Source: Pseudomonas alkylphenolica
GTDB taxonomy: Bacteria; Pseudomonadota; Gammaproteobacteria; Pseudomonadales; Pseudomonadaceae
Assembly: GCF_016009175.1 (NCBI RefSeq)
Contig: NZ_JADUCM010000015.1
Coordinates: forward strand, 1 to 64,000
Direction: 5' to 3'
Length of the DNA: 64,000 nt
Made by a program: the position numbers and the translations under genes. Each line of letters starts with the position of its first letter. Positions within the stretch are counted from its first letter, which is position 1. Below are positions 40,028 to 48,489 of the stretch, in pieces. The notes below the pieces were generated by a model. It saw only the letters and a list, made by a program, of their open reading frames with translations, searched no databases and had not been told where the DNA came from.

Positions 40028-40969
40028 ATGGCCGATTCCGCTTTTTTCTGCACCCTTTCCCACGAAGGCGTCCTCGCCGTCCGCGGCTCGGACGCTGGCA
40101 AGTTCCTGCAAGGCCAACTGACCTGCAACATCAGCTACCTGGGCGACAGCACCAGCAGCCTCGGTGCGCGCTGCATGGTCAAAGGCCGCATGCAGTCGAG
40201 CTTTCGCATCCTGCCGGAGGGTGACGGCTACCTGCTGGCGATGGCCCGCGAACTGCTGGAACCGCAACTGGCGGACCTGAAGAAATACGCCGTGTTCTCC
40301 AAGGCCAAACTGACCGACGAGAGCGACGCCTGGGTGCGCTTTGGCGTGCACGGCGGTGAAACCGCGCTTGAGGCGCTGGGCCTTGAAGTGCCGGCGCAAA
40401 CCGACGCGGTGACGCGCCATGACGGGCTGATCGCAATTGCCGTGTCGCCCGCGCGGATCGAACTCTGGGTTGCCGCCGATCAGGCAGAACACGTGAAGGC
40501 GCAACTGGCTGAACAATTGCCGCAAGCCGACCTCAACGACTGGCTGCTCGGGCAGATCCGCGCCGGTATTGGCCAGGTCATGGCACAAACCCGCGAGCTG
40601 TTCATCCCGCAGATGATCAACCTGCAGGCCGTGGGCGGTGTCAGTTTCAAGAAGGGCTGCTACACCGGCCAGGAAATCGTTGCGCGCATGCAGTACCTGG
40701 GCAAACTCAAACGCCGTCAGTACCGCGCAGCCCTGACAGGACAGGAGCTACCCGTGCCAGGCACCGAAATCTTCTCGCCAACCCACAACTCGTCGGTAGG
40801 TGAAGTGGTGCTGTCGGCACGCAACGCCGAGGGCAGTGAACTGCTGGCTGTGTTGACCGCCGATGCCGTGGCCGACAACAACCTGCATGTGGGCAGCCCC
40901 GATGGCCCGCGCCTGGACCTGCTGTCGTTGCCTTACGAACTGGATCGCGACCGCGAGATCCAGCGCTGA
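40028..40969 (+). CDS. ygfZ: folate-binding protein YgfZ
   Basis: 313 residues of the aminomethyltransferase fold. The family signature KGCYTGQEIVARMQYLGK occurs near residue 215 and contains the conserved Cys. YgfZ uses folate in the maintenance of some iron-sulphur enzymes, including tRNA-thiolating ones. The gene is divergent from sdhE over 166 bases and lies 62 bases before the HDOD gene. Confidence 0.92.
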   Translation: MADSAFFCTLSHEGVLAVRGSDAGKFLQGQLTCNISYLGDSTSSLGARCMVKGRMQSSFRILPEGDGYLLAMARELLEPQLADLKKYAVFSKAKLTDESDAWVRFGVHGGETALEALGLEVPAQTDAVTRHDGLIAIAVSPARIELWVAADQAEHVKAQLAEQLPQADLNDWLLGQIRAGIGQVMAQTRELFIPQMINLQAVGGVSFKKGCYTGQEIVARMQYLGKLKRRQYRAALTGQELPVPGTEIFSPTHNSSVGEVVLSARNAEGSELLAVLTADAVADNNLHVGSPDGPRLDLLSLPYELDRDREIQR

Positions 40970-40979
40970 GCCCGCCCTG

Positions 40980-41002
40980 CCCCGGCGCTTGGATGACCGG
41001 GG
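40980..41002 (+). terminator. hairpin after ygfZ
   Basis: CCCCGG and CCGGGG form a short GC stem with an 11-base loop, 10 bases past the ygfZ stop and followed by TTGTCC. It is a weak terminator candidate before the HDOD gene. Confidence 0.35.
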
Positions 41003-41031
41003 TTGTCCATGAACAACGCTAGAGAATCACG

Positions 41032-41841
41032 ATGAACAATCTGGCCGAGATGGTCCAGACCCAGTTGCTGGCTGCCATCGACAACGATGACCTGGTGCTG
41101 CCGACCTTACCCGAGGTGGCACTGAGTATTCGCGAGGCCGCCGAAAACAGCGAAATCAGTGTCAGCGCCCTGAGCAAAGTCATCGGCCGCGACGCTGCCC
41201 TGTCTGCACGCCTGATCAAAGTGGTGAACAGCCCGTTGCTGCGCGCCACGGTTGAAGTCACCGACCTGCAAACCGCCATTACCCGCCTGGGCATCAACTA
41301 CAGCTGCAACCTGGCCATTGGCCTGGTGATCGAACAGATCTTCCACGCGCGTTCTGACGTCGTTGAGAAAAAAATGCGTGAAGTCTGGGCCTCCAGCCTG
41401 GAGGTCGCGGGCATCAGTTATGAACTGTGCCGGCGCTACACCCAGCTCAAGCCCGACCAGGGTGCCCTCGCCGGCCTGGTTCACCAGATCGGCGTGCTGC
41501 CGATCCTGACCTACGCCGAAGAACACAACGAGCTGCTCTCGGACCCGGTGTGCCTGAACTATGTCATCGACCAGATTCACCCGGTACTGGGCGACAAGAT
41601 CCTCAGCACCTGGGAATTCCCCGAGCAACTGGTCAAACTGCCCGGACAGGTACTGGACCTTCACCGCGGCAGCAACCGGGTCGACTACGTGGACGTCGTC
41701 CAGATTGCCCGGGCCCTGAGCCATGCCACCGGCAAGGTGCAGCCCCTGGCAACCCTGCCCGCCTACCAGCACCTGGGGCTGCCAGCCGGCACGGAACTTG
41801 AGGCTTGCGACCTGCTCAACGCCCGTGCCTTGTTCCGTTGA
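41032..41841 (+). CDS. HDOD-domain signalling protein
   Basis: 269 residues. The HDOD fold is clear: the LPTLPEVALSIREAAEN start near residue 22, IGRDAALSARLIKVVNSPLL (~49-68), and a later GLVHQIGVLPILTYAEEHN. The catalytic His-Asp pair of HD phosphodiesterases is not conserved in HDOD proteins, which usually act as scaffolds in signalling, motility or stress pathways. No partner is encoded nearby. It is convergent with tctE (11-base gap). Confidence 0.85.
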   Translation: MNNLAEMVQTQLLAAIDNDDLVLPTLPEVALSIREAAENSEISVSALSKVIGRDAALSARLIKVVNSPLLRATVEVTDLQTAITRLGINYSCNLAIGLVIEQIFHARSDVVEKKMREVWASSLEVAGISYELCRRYTQLKPDQGALAGLVHQIGVLPILTYAEEHNELLSDPVCLNYVIDQIHPVLGDKILSTWEFPEQLVKLPGQVLDLHRGSNRVDYVDVVQIARALSHATGKVQPLATLPAYQHLGLPAGTELEACDLLNARALFR

Positions 41842-41852
41842 TCAACGCTGCG

Positions 41853-43232
41853 CTAGCCCACTGAAAAACTCACCCGAACCTTCAGGCCACCGCGCTCACC
41901 ATCGTGCAGGCTGATCTGTGCCAGATGGGCGCGGCAGATTTCGCCGACAATCGCCAGGCCCAGACCCGTGCCCTGGGCACTGCGCCGATAAAAGCGCTCG
42001 CACACCCGCTCGCGCTCCTCCTCGGGAATACCCGGTCCATCATCTTCAACCTCCAGCACACCCGGCGCGTAGACCCGCAAAATCACATTGCCGCCTTTGG
42101 GCGTATGCGCCAGGGCGTTGTCCACCAGGTTGCTGAGCAACTCGTTGAGCAAGGTCGGTTCGCCGCGCACATGAACAGGCGCCTCGGCTTCCAGCGCCAG
42201 TGCTACACCACGGGCGTAGGCCAGCGGCGCCATCGCCATGCCCAGTTCGCGGGCCAGCTGGCTCAGGTCGAGCAGCTGCGCCCCGCCCTCGGCGATTGCC
42301 CGCGCACCGTTCTCGACCCGCGCCAGCGACAACAGCTGGTTGGCCAGGTGGGTCAGGCGGTCGGTACCTTGCGCGGCAGATTCCAGAGTGTCACGCCAGA
42401 CCTGCGGCTCGTTTGAGCGCAGGCCCAGTTCGACCCGGGCCTTGAGGGCGGCCAAGGGTGTGCGCAACTCATGCGCTGCCTCGGCGATAAACTGCGCCTG
42501 GCGCTCGAACTGCACACGCAGGCGTTCGGTGAAGTGGTTCAAGGCGCGCACCAGCGGGCTCAGTTCGCGCTGTACCTCGATCAGCGGCAAGGCGCGCAAG
42601 TCATCCAGCTGACGCTCCTCCACGGCGCTGCGCAAGCGCTCCAGCGGACGCAAGGCGGCGCTGACGGCAAACCACACCAGCATCAACGCACCGAGCGCCA
42701 GCATCCCCAGCCGCAACAGGGTATCGGCCATCAGGCCACGCGCCATGCGCACCCGTGCTTCTTCGGTCTCGGCCACGCGGATTTCGGCCATACCGTTCAT
42801 GTTCGGCTCGGTAACGGCCTTGAGCAGGCTTACCACGCGCACGTCCTGCCCCAGGTAGCGGGCGTTGTAAAAGCGCGCCAGCGCCGGGTAATCATCGGTA
42901 CGCGGGGTGCCGGGCGGCGGTGCGGGGAGGTTTTCGTAGCCCGAGATCAGGCGTTGGTGAATGTCGTTGACCTGGTAATAGATGCGCCCGGCACTGTCAT
43001 AGGCAAAGGTATCCAGCGCGACATAAGGCACATCGGCGCTGAGGCTGCCGTCACGCTGGGACAAGCCCGCGGCAATGGTGCGCGCCGACGCCAGCAGGGT
43101 TCGGTCATACGCTGTGTCGGCGGCTTCGCGACCGTTCCAGTAAGCACTCAAGCCACTGGCCAGCATCAATACCACCAGCAGCAGTGCCAGGTTCCACAGC
43201 AGCCGCCCGCGCAGGCTGCCGGTGTCACGCAT
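41853..43232 (-). CDS. tctE: sensor histidine kinase TctE
   Basis: 459 residues from ATG 43232, which overlaps the end of tctD by 8 bases. Two membrane helices (about 12-32 and 165-185) flank a periplasmic sensor domain. HisKA has AEAAHELRTPLAAL (His ~245), followed by N box ELLSNLVDNALAHTP, G1 EVEDDGPGI and G2 [12 protein letters not shown]. By position and similarity it senses tricarboxylates and controls the divergent porin-tctCBA genes through TctD. Confidence 0.88.
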   Translation of the reverse strand: MRDTGSLRGRLLWNLALLLVVLMLASGLSAYWNGREAADTAYDRTLLASARTIAAGLSQRDGSLSADVPYVALDTFAYDSAGRIYYQVNDIHQRLISGYENLPAPPPGTPRTDDYPALARFYNARYLGQDVRVVSLLKAVTEPNMNGMAEIRVAETEEARVRMARGLMADTLLRLGMLALGALMLVWFAVSAALRPLERLRSAVEERQLDDLRALPLIEVQRELSPLVRALNHFTERLRVQFERQAQFIAEAAHELRTPLAALKARVELGLRSNEPQVWRDTLESAAQGTDRLTHLANQLLSLARVENGARAIAEGGAQLLDLSQLARELGMAMAPLAYARGVALALEAEAPVHVRGEPTLLNELLSNLVDNALAHTPKGGNVILRVYAPGVLEVEDDGPGIPEEERERVCERFYRRSAQGTGLGLAIVGEICRAHLAQISLHDGERGGLKVRVSFSVG

Positions 43233-43896
43233 CGCGGTGCTCAAGCAGGTACCCGAGCCCCCTGAAGGTAACGATGGCGACGGCATGCCCATCGAGCTTC
43301 TTGCGCAGGCGATGGACATAGATTTCGATGGCATCGGCGCTGGCTTCTTCATCCAGGCCGAAAACCTGAGCGGCCAGTTGCTCCTTGCTCATCACCCGCC
43401 CGGGGCGTGCAACCAGGGCCTCAAGCACTGCTTGCTCGCGGGAAGTCAGGGTCAGCAATTCGTTGCCGAGGGTAAAGCGCCGGGTATCGAGGTCATAGAC
43501 CAGCGGCCCGCAGCGCTGCTGGCGCTCCCCACCCAGCACGGTACGCCGCAACAGGGCCTTGACCCGCGCTTCGAGCTCGGTGAGTTCAAAGGGTTTGGCC
43601 AGGTAGTCATCGGCGCCCAGGTTCAGGCCATGAACCCGGTCCTTGACGTCGCTGCGCGCGGTCAGCATCAGCACCGGCAGGGTCTTGCCACGGGCACGCA
43701 GGCGCGCCAGCACCTCGAAGCCGTCCATGCGCGGCAGGCCCACATCAAGCACGGCCATGGCATATTCCTCGGTGGACAAGGCCAGGTCGGCGGCCACGCC
43801 ATCGTGCAGCACATCCACGGTCAGGCCGGCACTTTTAAGGGCCTGGGCCACGCTTTCAGCCAGCTGCAGATGGTCTTCGACGAGCAGCACACGCAT
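43225..43896 (-). CDS. tctD: response regulator TctD (OmpR family)
   Basis: 223 residues: receiver (ED near 7-8, Asp in AVLDVGLPR ~51, Lys in LAKPFEL ~101) and winged helix (TSREQAVLEALVARPG; ADAIEIYVHRLRKKLD). Divergent from the OprD porin gene over 202 bases that contain three 11-bp-spaced direct repeats, the expected recognition pattern for this family. Confidence 0.9.
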   Translation of the reverse strand: MRVLLVEDHLQLAESVAQALKSAGLTVDVLHDGVAADLALSTEEYAMAVLDVGLPRMDGFEVLARLRARGKTLPVLMLTARSDVKDRVHGLNLGADDYLAKPFELTELEARVKALLRRTVLGGERQQRCGPLVYDLDTRRFTLGNELLTLTSREQAVLEALVARPGRVMSKEQLAAQVFGLDEEASADAIEIYVHRLRKKLDGHAVAIVTFRGLGYLLEHRDA

Positions 43897-43937
43897 CGAT
43901 TTCTCCCGGTCACGTCGCGGTCAATGCCGCGGAGTGT

Positions 43938-43957
43938 ACAGCTGACAGATCAGCTGT
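43938..43957. promoter_or_regulatory. perfect inverted repeat between tctD and porin gene
   Basis: ACAGCTGA-CAGA-TCAGCTGT: 8-base arms and a 4-base centre, 41 bases upstream of tctD. It may be an operator or a leader hairpin for tctD. Confidence 0.5.
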
Positions 43958-43974
43958 GAAGCCTTCGTAACAAT

Positions 43975-44004
43975 GAAAAGCTGCTGAAAGGTTAGCGAAA
44001 GGTT
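43975..44004 (+). promoter_or_regulatory. three direct repeats at 11-bp period, candidate TctD binding site
   Basis: GAAAAGCT (43975), GAAAGGTT (43986) and GAAAGGTT (43997) begin exactly 11 bases apart, so they face the same side of the helix. Tandem direct repeats at one-turn spacing are typical of OmpR/PhoB-type regulators. They lie about 95 bases before the porin gene. Confidence 0.7.
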
Positions 44005-44072
44005 CAGCCCCTAGCATCGTCTGACGGCTCACTCTGCTTGCCGTACAACCGAACCTCGATGTTCGAACTAAT

Positions 44073-44080
44073 AAGAACAA
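44073..44080 (+). promoter_or_regulatory. AANAANAA motif before porin RBS (possible Crc/Hfq site)
   Basis: AAGAACAA lies directly 5' of the ACGGAG ribosome binding site of the OprD-family porin. It is an exact match to the Crc/Hfq translational-repression element of pseudomonads. Confidence 0.6.
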
Positions 44081-44098
44081 AAACGGAGTTTCAAGACG

Positions 44099-45388
44099 AT
44101 GCTGTCCATGCAGCCACAGGCCTGTGTGCCTACCCGCCGATTACCTTCCCGCCAGACCGCAGTTGCCAGCGCCCTTGCCCTTGCCGGCGTCGCCCCGCTC
44201 AGCCAGGCCGCCTTCTTCGATGACAGCAAGGCCAGCTTCGAAACCCGCAACATGTACTTCAACCGCGACTTTCGCGACGGTACCAGTGCCCAGCAATCCA
44301 AGCGTGACGAATGGGCCCAGGGTTTCATGCTCAACTTCGAGTCGGGGTATACCGACGGCCCGGTCGGTTTTGGCCTCGATGCCCTGGGGATGCTCGGCAT
44401 CAAGCTCGACTCCAGCCCCGACCGCACCGGTACCGGCCTGCTGCCCACCCACGACGATGGCCGCGCGGCCGACGAGTATTCCAAGCTCGGCCTGACCGGC
44501 AAGGTGAAGATTTCGGCCACTGAACTGAAAGTCGGCACCTTGATTCCTGAACTGCCCACCCTGCAGCCCAACGACGGCCGCATCCTGCCGCAGACCTTTG
44601 AAGGCGGGCTGCTGACCTCTGGCGAAATCAAGAACCTGACCTTTACCGGCGGGCGCCTGGAAAAAGCCAAGGACCGCGACGACACCAACAAGGAAGACAT
44701 TGCCCTCAACAACAAGAACGGCCGTTTTCTCGGTACCGTTGCCGGCAATCACTTCGACCTCGCGGGCCTGGACTACAAGTTCACCGACAAAATCACCGGC
44801 AGCTATCACTGGGCACAGCTGGATGATGTCTATCGCCAGCACTTTGTCGGCATGATTGCCAGCCAGCCGTGGGGCCCGGGCACCTTCGGCGCCGACCTGC
44901 GCATGGCGTTCAGCGACGACCAGGGTCAGGCACGCGGCGGCAAGATCGACAACACCTCGCTCAACGGCATGCTCAGCTATGGCCTCAAGGGCCACAAGTT
45001 CAGCGCCGGTTACCAGCACATGTCGGGCGACAGCGCCTTCCCTTACGTCGACGGCTCCGATCCGTACCTGGTCAACTTCGTGCAGATCAACGACTTCGCC
45101 GGTAAAGACGAACGCTCCTGGCAAACCCGCTATGACTTTGACTTCGTCACGCTGGGGATTCCCGGCCTGACCTTCATGTCCCGCTACATCAGCGGCGATA
45201 ATGTCAGCCTGGCCAATGGTGGTGAAGGCAAAGAGTGGGAACGCGACACCGAGTTCAAGTACGTGGTGCAAAGTGGCGCCCTGAAAAACGTCGCCGTGCG
45301 CCTGCGCAACGCTACCTTCCGCTCCAACTTCACCCGCGATGCGGACGAAGTGCGGCTGCTGGTGAGTTACAGCCTTGCGTTGTGGTAA
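44099..45388 (+). CDS. opdH: OprD-family outer-membrane porin (OpdH-like)
   Basis: 429 residues with a signal peptide (cleaved after SQA, ~37) and the OprD start AFFDDSKASFETRNMYFNRDFRDG. It is beta-rich and ends in a hydrophobic strand (SYSLALW). Next to tctCBA and under TctDE, it most likely admits tricarboxylates such as citrate or cis-aconitate, as OpdH does. ATG 44099 follows ACGGAG by 10 bases; a second Met nine bases on is possible. Confidence 0.85.
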   Translation: MLSMQPQACVPTRRLPSRQTAVASALALAGVAPLSQAAFFDDSKASFETRNMYFNRDFRDGTSAQQSKRDEWAQGFMLNFESGYTDGPVGFGLDALGMLGIKLDSSPDRTGTGLLPTHDDGRAADEYSKLGLTGKVKISATELKVGTLIPELPTLQPNDGRILPQTFEGGLLTSGEIKNLTFTGGRLEKAKDRDDTNKEDIALNNKNGRFLGTVAGNHFDLAGLDYKFTDKITGSYHWAQLDDVYRQHFVGMIASQPWGPGTFGADLRMAFSDDQGQARGGKIDNTSLNGMLSYGLKGHKFSAGYQHMSGDSAFPYVDGSDPYLVNFVQINDFAGKDERSWQTRYDFDFVTLGIPGLTFMSRYISGDNVSLANGGEGKEWERDTEFKYVVQSGALKNVAVRLRNATFRSNFTRDADEVRLLVSYSLALW

Positions 45389-45396
45389 TCCCCGAT

Positions 45397-45404
45397 AACA
45401 ATAA
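45397..45404 (+). promoter_or_regulatory. AANAANAA motif before tctC RBS (possible Crc/Hfq site)
   Basis: AACAATAA ends 6 bases before the CGGAG ribosome binding site of tctC. It is a second exact motif within the same uptake operon. Confidence 0.6.
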
Positions 45405-45422
45405 TGCTCACGGAGATCGACG

Positions 45423-46403
45423 ATGAACTTTTCACTGCGCCGCATTGCCCTTGCCACCAGCTGCCTGCTGCTCGCCGGTAACGTCCTGGCGAACGAACCC
45501 AAACGCCCTGAATGCATCGCCCCGGCTTCCCCCGGCGGCGGTTTCGACCTGACCTGCAAGCTGGTGCAAAGCGCCCTGGTCAACGAGAAAATCCTCAGCA
45601 AACCCATGCGCGTGACCTACATGCCCGGCGGTGTTGGCGCCGTCGCCTACAACGCCGTAGTCGCTCAGCGCCCGGCGGATGCCGGGACCCTGGTGGCCTG
45701 GTCGAGCGGCTCGTTGCTCAATCTGGCCCAGGGCAAGTTCGGCCGCTTCGACGAAAATGCCGTGCGCTGGCTGGCAGCAGTGGGTACCAGCTATGGCGCC
45801 ATTGCAGTGAAAAACGATTCGCCCTACAAAACCCTCGATGATCTGGTTGCCGCGCTGAAAAAAGACCCGAGCAAAGTCGTGATTGGCTCCGGTGGTACCG
45901 TCGGCAGCCAGGACTGGATGCAAACCGCGTTGATCGCCAAGGCCGCCGGGATCAATCCACGCGACCTGCGCTACGTCGCCCTCGAAGGGGGTGGAGAAAT
46001 TGCCACGGCGTTGCTGGGTGGGCATATCCAGGTGGGCAGTACCGACATCTCCGACTCCATGCCACACATCCAGAGCGGTGACATGCGCCTGCTGGCGGTG
46101 TTCGCCGAAAACCGCCTGGACGAGCCGGAAATGAAGAACATTCCGACCGCCAAAGAGCAGGGTTACGACATTGTCTGGCCTGTGGTACGTGGCTTCTACC
46201 TGGGGCCGAAGGTCACCGATGCCGAGTACGACTGGTGGAAAGCCTCGTTCGACAAACTGCTGGCCTCGGAAGAATTCGCCAAGCTGCGTGACCAGCGCGA
46301 ACTCTTCCCGTTCGCCATGACCGGCGCCGAGCTGGATACCTATGTGAAGAAACAGGTGGCCGACTACAAAGCCCTGGCCAAGGAATTCGGGCTGATCCAG
46401 TAA
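45423..46403 (+). CDS. tctC: tripartite tricarboxylate transporter substrate-binding protein TctC
   Basis: 326 residues: a signal peptide (cleaved after VLA, ~24) and the TctC/Bug fold (RPECIAPASPGGGFDLTCKL near 30-49; VIGSGGTVGSQDWMQ; later GGEIATALLGGHIQVGS). It captures tricarboxylate in the periplasm and delivers it to the TctAB permease. CGGAG sits 7 bases before ATG. A hairpin follows its stop, which may allow more TctC than TctBA to be made. Confidence 0.92.
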   Translation: MNFSLRRIALATSCLLLAGNVLANEPKRPECIAPASPGGGFDLTCKLVQSALVNEKILSKPMRVTYMPGGVGAVAYNAVVAQRPADAGTLVAWSSGSLLNLAQGKFGRFDENAVRWLAAVGTSYGAIAVKNDSPYKTLDDLVAALKKDPSKVVIGSGGTVGSQDWMQTALIAKAAGINPRDLRYVALEGGGEIATALLGGHIQVGSTDISDSMPHIQSGDMRLLAVFAENRLDEPEMKNIPTAKEQGYDIVWPVVRGFYLGPKVTDAEYDWWKASFDKLLASEEFAKLRDQRELFPFAMTGAELDTYVKKQVADYKALAKEFGLIQ

Positions 46404-46428
46404 GCCCTGCTTTTCCCCAGCGATCCCG

Positions 46429-46470
46429 TAGAAGCGGACTCTCCGGCGTCCCGGTGAATCCGCGCCTACA
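46429..46470. repeat. REP-like inverted repeat between tctC and tctB
   Basis: GTAGAAGCGGA (46429-46439) and TCCGCGCCTAC (46460-46470) pair with two mismatches around a 20-base loop, resembling half-REP sequences of Pseudomonas. It lies 26 bases past the tctC stop. Confidence 0.55.
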
Positions 46471-46514
46471 CGGTCGGCGACCCATGTTTGTGAACCTCAC
46501 AGAGGACACGCGCG

Positions 46515-46973
46515 ATGATCCTGCAACGCGTCTTTGCCCTGTTTTTGCTGGCGCTCTGCGCCGCCCTGGCAGTCATGGCCTGGCCTTACCAGGCTGCATT
46601 TTCCTACGAACCGGTTGGCCCTCGTGCCTACCCCTTGCTGATGCTCGGCCTGATGGGCCTTGGTCTGCTTTACCTGGCATTTCGTCCTACGCCCATCGTG
46701 CACAAAGAGGACGAGCCGGAACTGGACCGCGAAACCCTGAACAAGATTGCCATGTGCATCGGCTTGCTGCTGGTGTTCGCCGCCACCTTCGAGCCCCTCG
46801 GTTTCATTGTCAGCAGCATCTTGATCGGCGTGCCCATGGCACGGCTCTACGGCGGGCGCTGGCTGCCCAGCGTGATGATCATCGGGTTGATGAGCATTGC
46901 CCTGTACTGGCTGTTCGACCGCGTCATGGATGTCCCTCTGCCCCTCGGCCTGCTCGACGTTCTGGAGAATTGA
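46515..46973 (+). CDS. tctB: tripartite tricarboxylate transporter small subunit TctB
   Basis: 152 residues, with four hydrophobic segments (AALAVMAWPYQAAFS; LMLGLMGLGLLYLAF; MCIGLLLVFAATFEPLGFIV; VMIIGLMSIALYWLFDRV). It is the small membrane subunit that pairs with TctA. The tctA ATG lies 1 base after its stop, so the two are coupled. Confidence 0.9.
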   Translation: MILQRVFALFLLALCAALAVMAWPYQAAFSYEPVGPRAYPLLMLGLMGLGLLYLAFRPTPIVHKEDEPELDRETLNKIAMCIGLLLVFAATFEPLGFIVSSILIGVPMARLYGGRWLPSVMIIGLMSIALYWLFDRVMDVPLPLGLLDVLEN

Positions 46974-46974
46974 C

Positions 46975-48489
46975 ATGGATACTCTCAGCTACCTGGGCCA
47001 GGGCTTCGGCGTCGCCCTCAGCCCCTACAACCTGGTCACGGCCCTGGCCGGCACCCTGATCGGTACCGTGGTCGGCCTGCTACCCGGCCTGGGGCCGATC
47101 AATGGCGTCGCCCTGCTGATCCCGATTGCCTTTGCCCTCGGCCTGCCACCGGAGTCGGCACTGATCCTGCTGGCGGCGGTGTACCTGGGCTGCGAGTACG
47201 GCGGGCGGATCAGCTCGATCCTGCTCAACATACCCGGCGAAGCCTCCACCGTGATGACCACCCTCGACGGCTACCCCATGGCCCGCCAGGGCCTGGCTGG
47301 CGTGGCGCTGTCGCTGTCGGCCTGGAGCTCGTTCATCGGCGCCTTTATCGCTACCTGCGGCATGGTGCTGTTCGCTCCCTTGCTGGCGAAATGGGCGATC
47401 GCCTTCGGGCCGGCGGAGTACTTCGTGCTGATGGTGTTCGCCATCGTCTGCCTGGGCGGCATGGCGGGCGACCGGCCGCTGAAAACCTTTATTGCCGCAT
47501 TGATCGGTCTGTTCCTGTCCAGCGTCGGCATCGACGCCAACAGTGGTGTGTACCGCTTTACCGGTGACAGCGTGCACCTGGCCGACGGCATTCAGTTCGT
47601 AGTGCTGGTGCTGGGCCTGTTCTCAATCAGCGAGATTCTGTTGCTGCTGGAAAAGACCCACCACGGCCACGAAGCGGTAAAAGCCACCGGCCGCATGCTG
47701 TTCAACTTCAAGGAAGCTGCCTCGGTCTTCGTGGTGAACATCCGCTGTGGCCTGCTCGGCTTCATCATGGGTGTACTGCCCGGTGCCGGCGCAACCCTGG
47801 CCAGTGCCGTGGCCTACATGACCGAGAAACGCATCGCCGGCGCCAAGGGCACTTTCGGCAAAGGTGACAAACGTGGCCTGGCCGCCCCTGAAACCGCCAT
47901 CGGTGCCTCCTGCTGTGGCGCCCTGGTGCCGATGCTGACCCTCGGTGTCCCGGGCTCGGGGACCACTGCGGTGATGATCGGCGCACTGACCCTGTACAAC
48001 ATCACGCCGGGGCCGATGCTGTTCGAACAGCAACCGGACATTGTCTGGGGCCTGATCGCTTCGCTGTTCATCGCCAACATCATGCTGGTGATCCTCAACA
48101 TCCCGATGATCCGCATCTTCACCCGCATTCTGGCCGTGCCGAACTGGGCCCTGGTGCCGGTGATCGCGATCATTACCGCGATCGGCGTGTATGCCGTGCA
48201 TGCCACCACCTTCGACCTGTTCCTGATGATCGGTATCGGCATCTTCGGCTACATCCTGCGCAAGCTGGACTTCCCGCTGTCGCCGATTCTTCTCGGGTTC
48301 ATTCTCGGCGGGTTGATGGAGCAGAACCTGCGCCGCGCGCTGTCGATCTCCAACGGCGCCCTGGACATCCTCTGGTCCAGCCCGATCACCTTGAGTGTGT
48401 GGGGCCTGACCATTGCCATGATGCTGTTGCCGTTGCTGCGCATCTGGCGCAAACGCAGTGTGCAGCGGCGCGCCCTGGCCGATGTCTGA
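46975..48489 (+). CDS. tctA: tripartite tricarboxylate transporter large subunit TctA
   Basis: 504 residues from ATG 46975 (GGAG 6 bases upstream), with about 11-12 membrane helices. Family signatures are GLLPGLGPINGVALLIPIAF (~37-56), GEASTVMTTLDGYPMARQG (~88-106) and CGALVPMLTLGVPGSGTTAVM (~311-331). It forms the translocation pathway. Its stop overlaps the abrB start by 8 bases. Confidence 0.94.
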   Translation: MDTLSYLGQGFGVALSPYNLVTALAGTLIGTVVGLLPGLGPINGVALLIPIAFALGLPPESALILLAAVYLGCEYGGRISSILLNIPGEASTVMTTLDGYPMARQGLAGVALSLSAWSSFIGAFIATCGMVLFAPLLAKWAIAFGPAEYFVLMVFAIVCLGGMAGDRPLKTFIAALIGLFLSSVGIDANSGVYRFTGDSVHLADGIQFVVLVLGLFSISEILLLLEKTHHGHEAVKATGRMLFNFKEAASVFVVNIRCGLLGFIMGVLPGAGATLASAVAYMTEKRIAGAKGTFGKGDKRGLAAPETAIGASCCGALVPMLTLGVPGSGTTAVMIGALTLYNITPGPMLFEQQPDIVWGLIASLFIANIMLVILNIPMIRIFTRILAVPNWALVPVIAIITAIGVYAVHATTFDLFLMIGIGIFGYILRKLDFPLSPILLGFILGGLMEQNLRRALSISNGALDILWSSPITLSVWGLTIAMMLLPLLRIWRKRSVQRRALADV

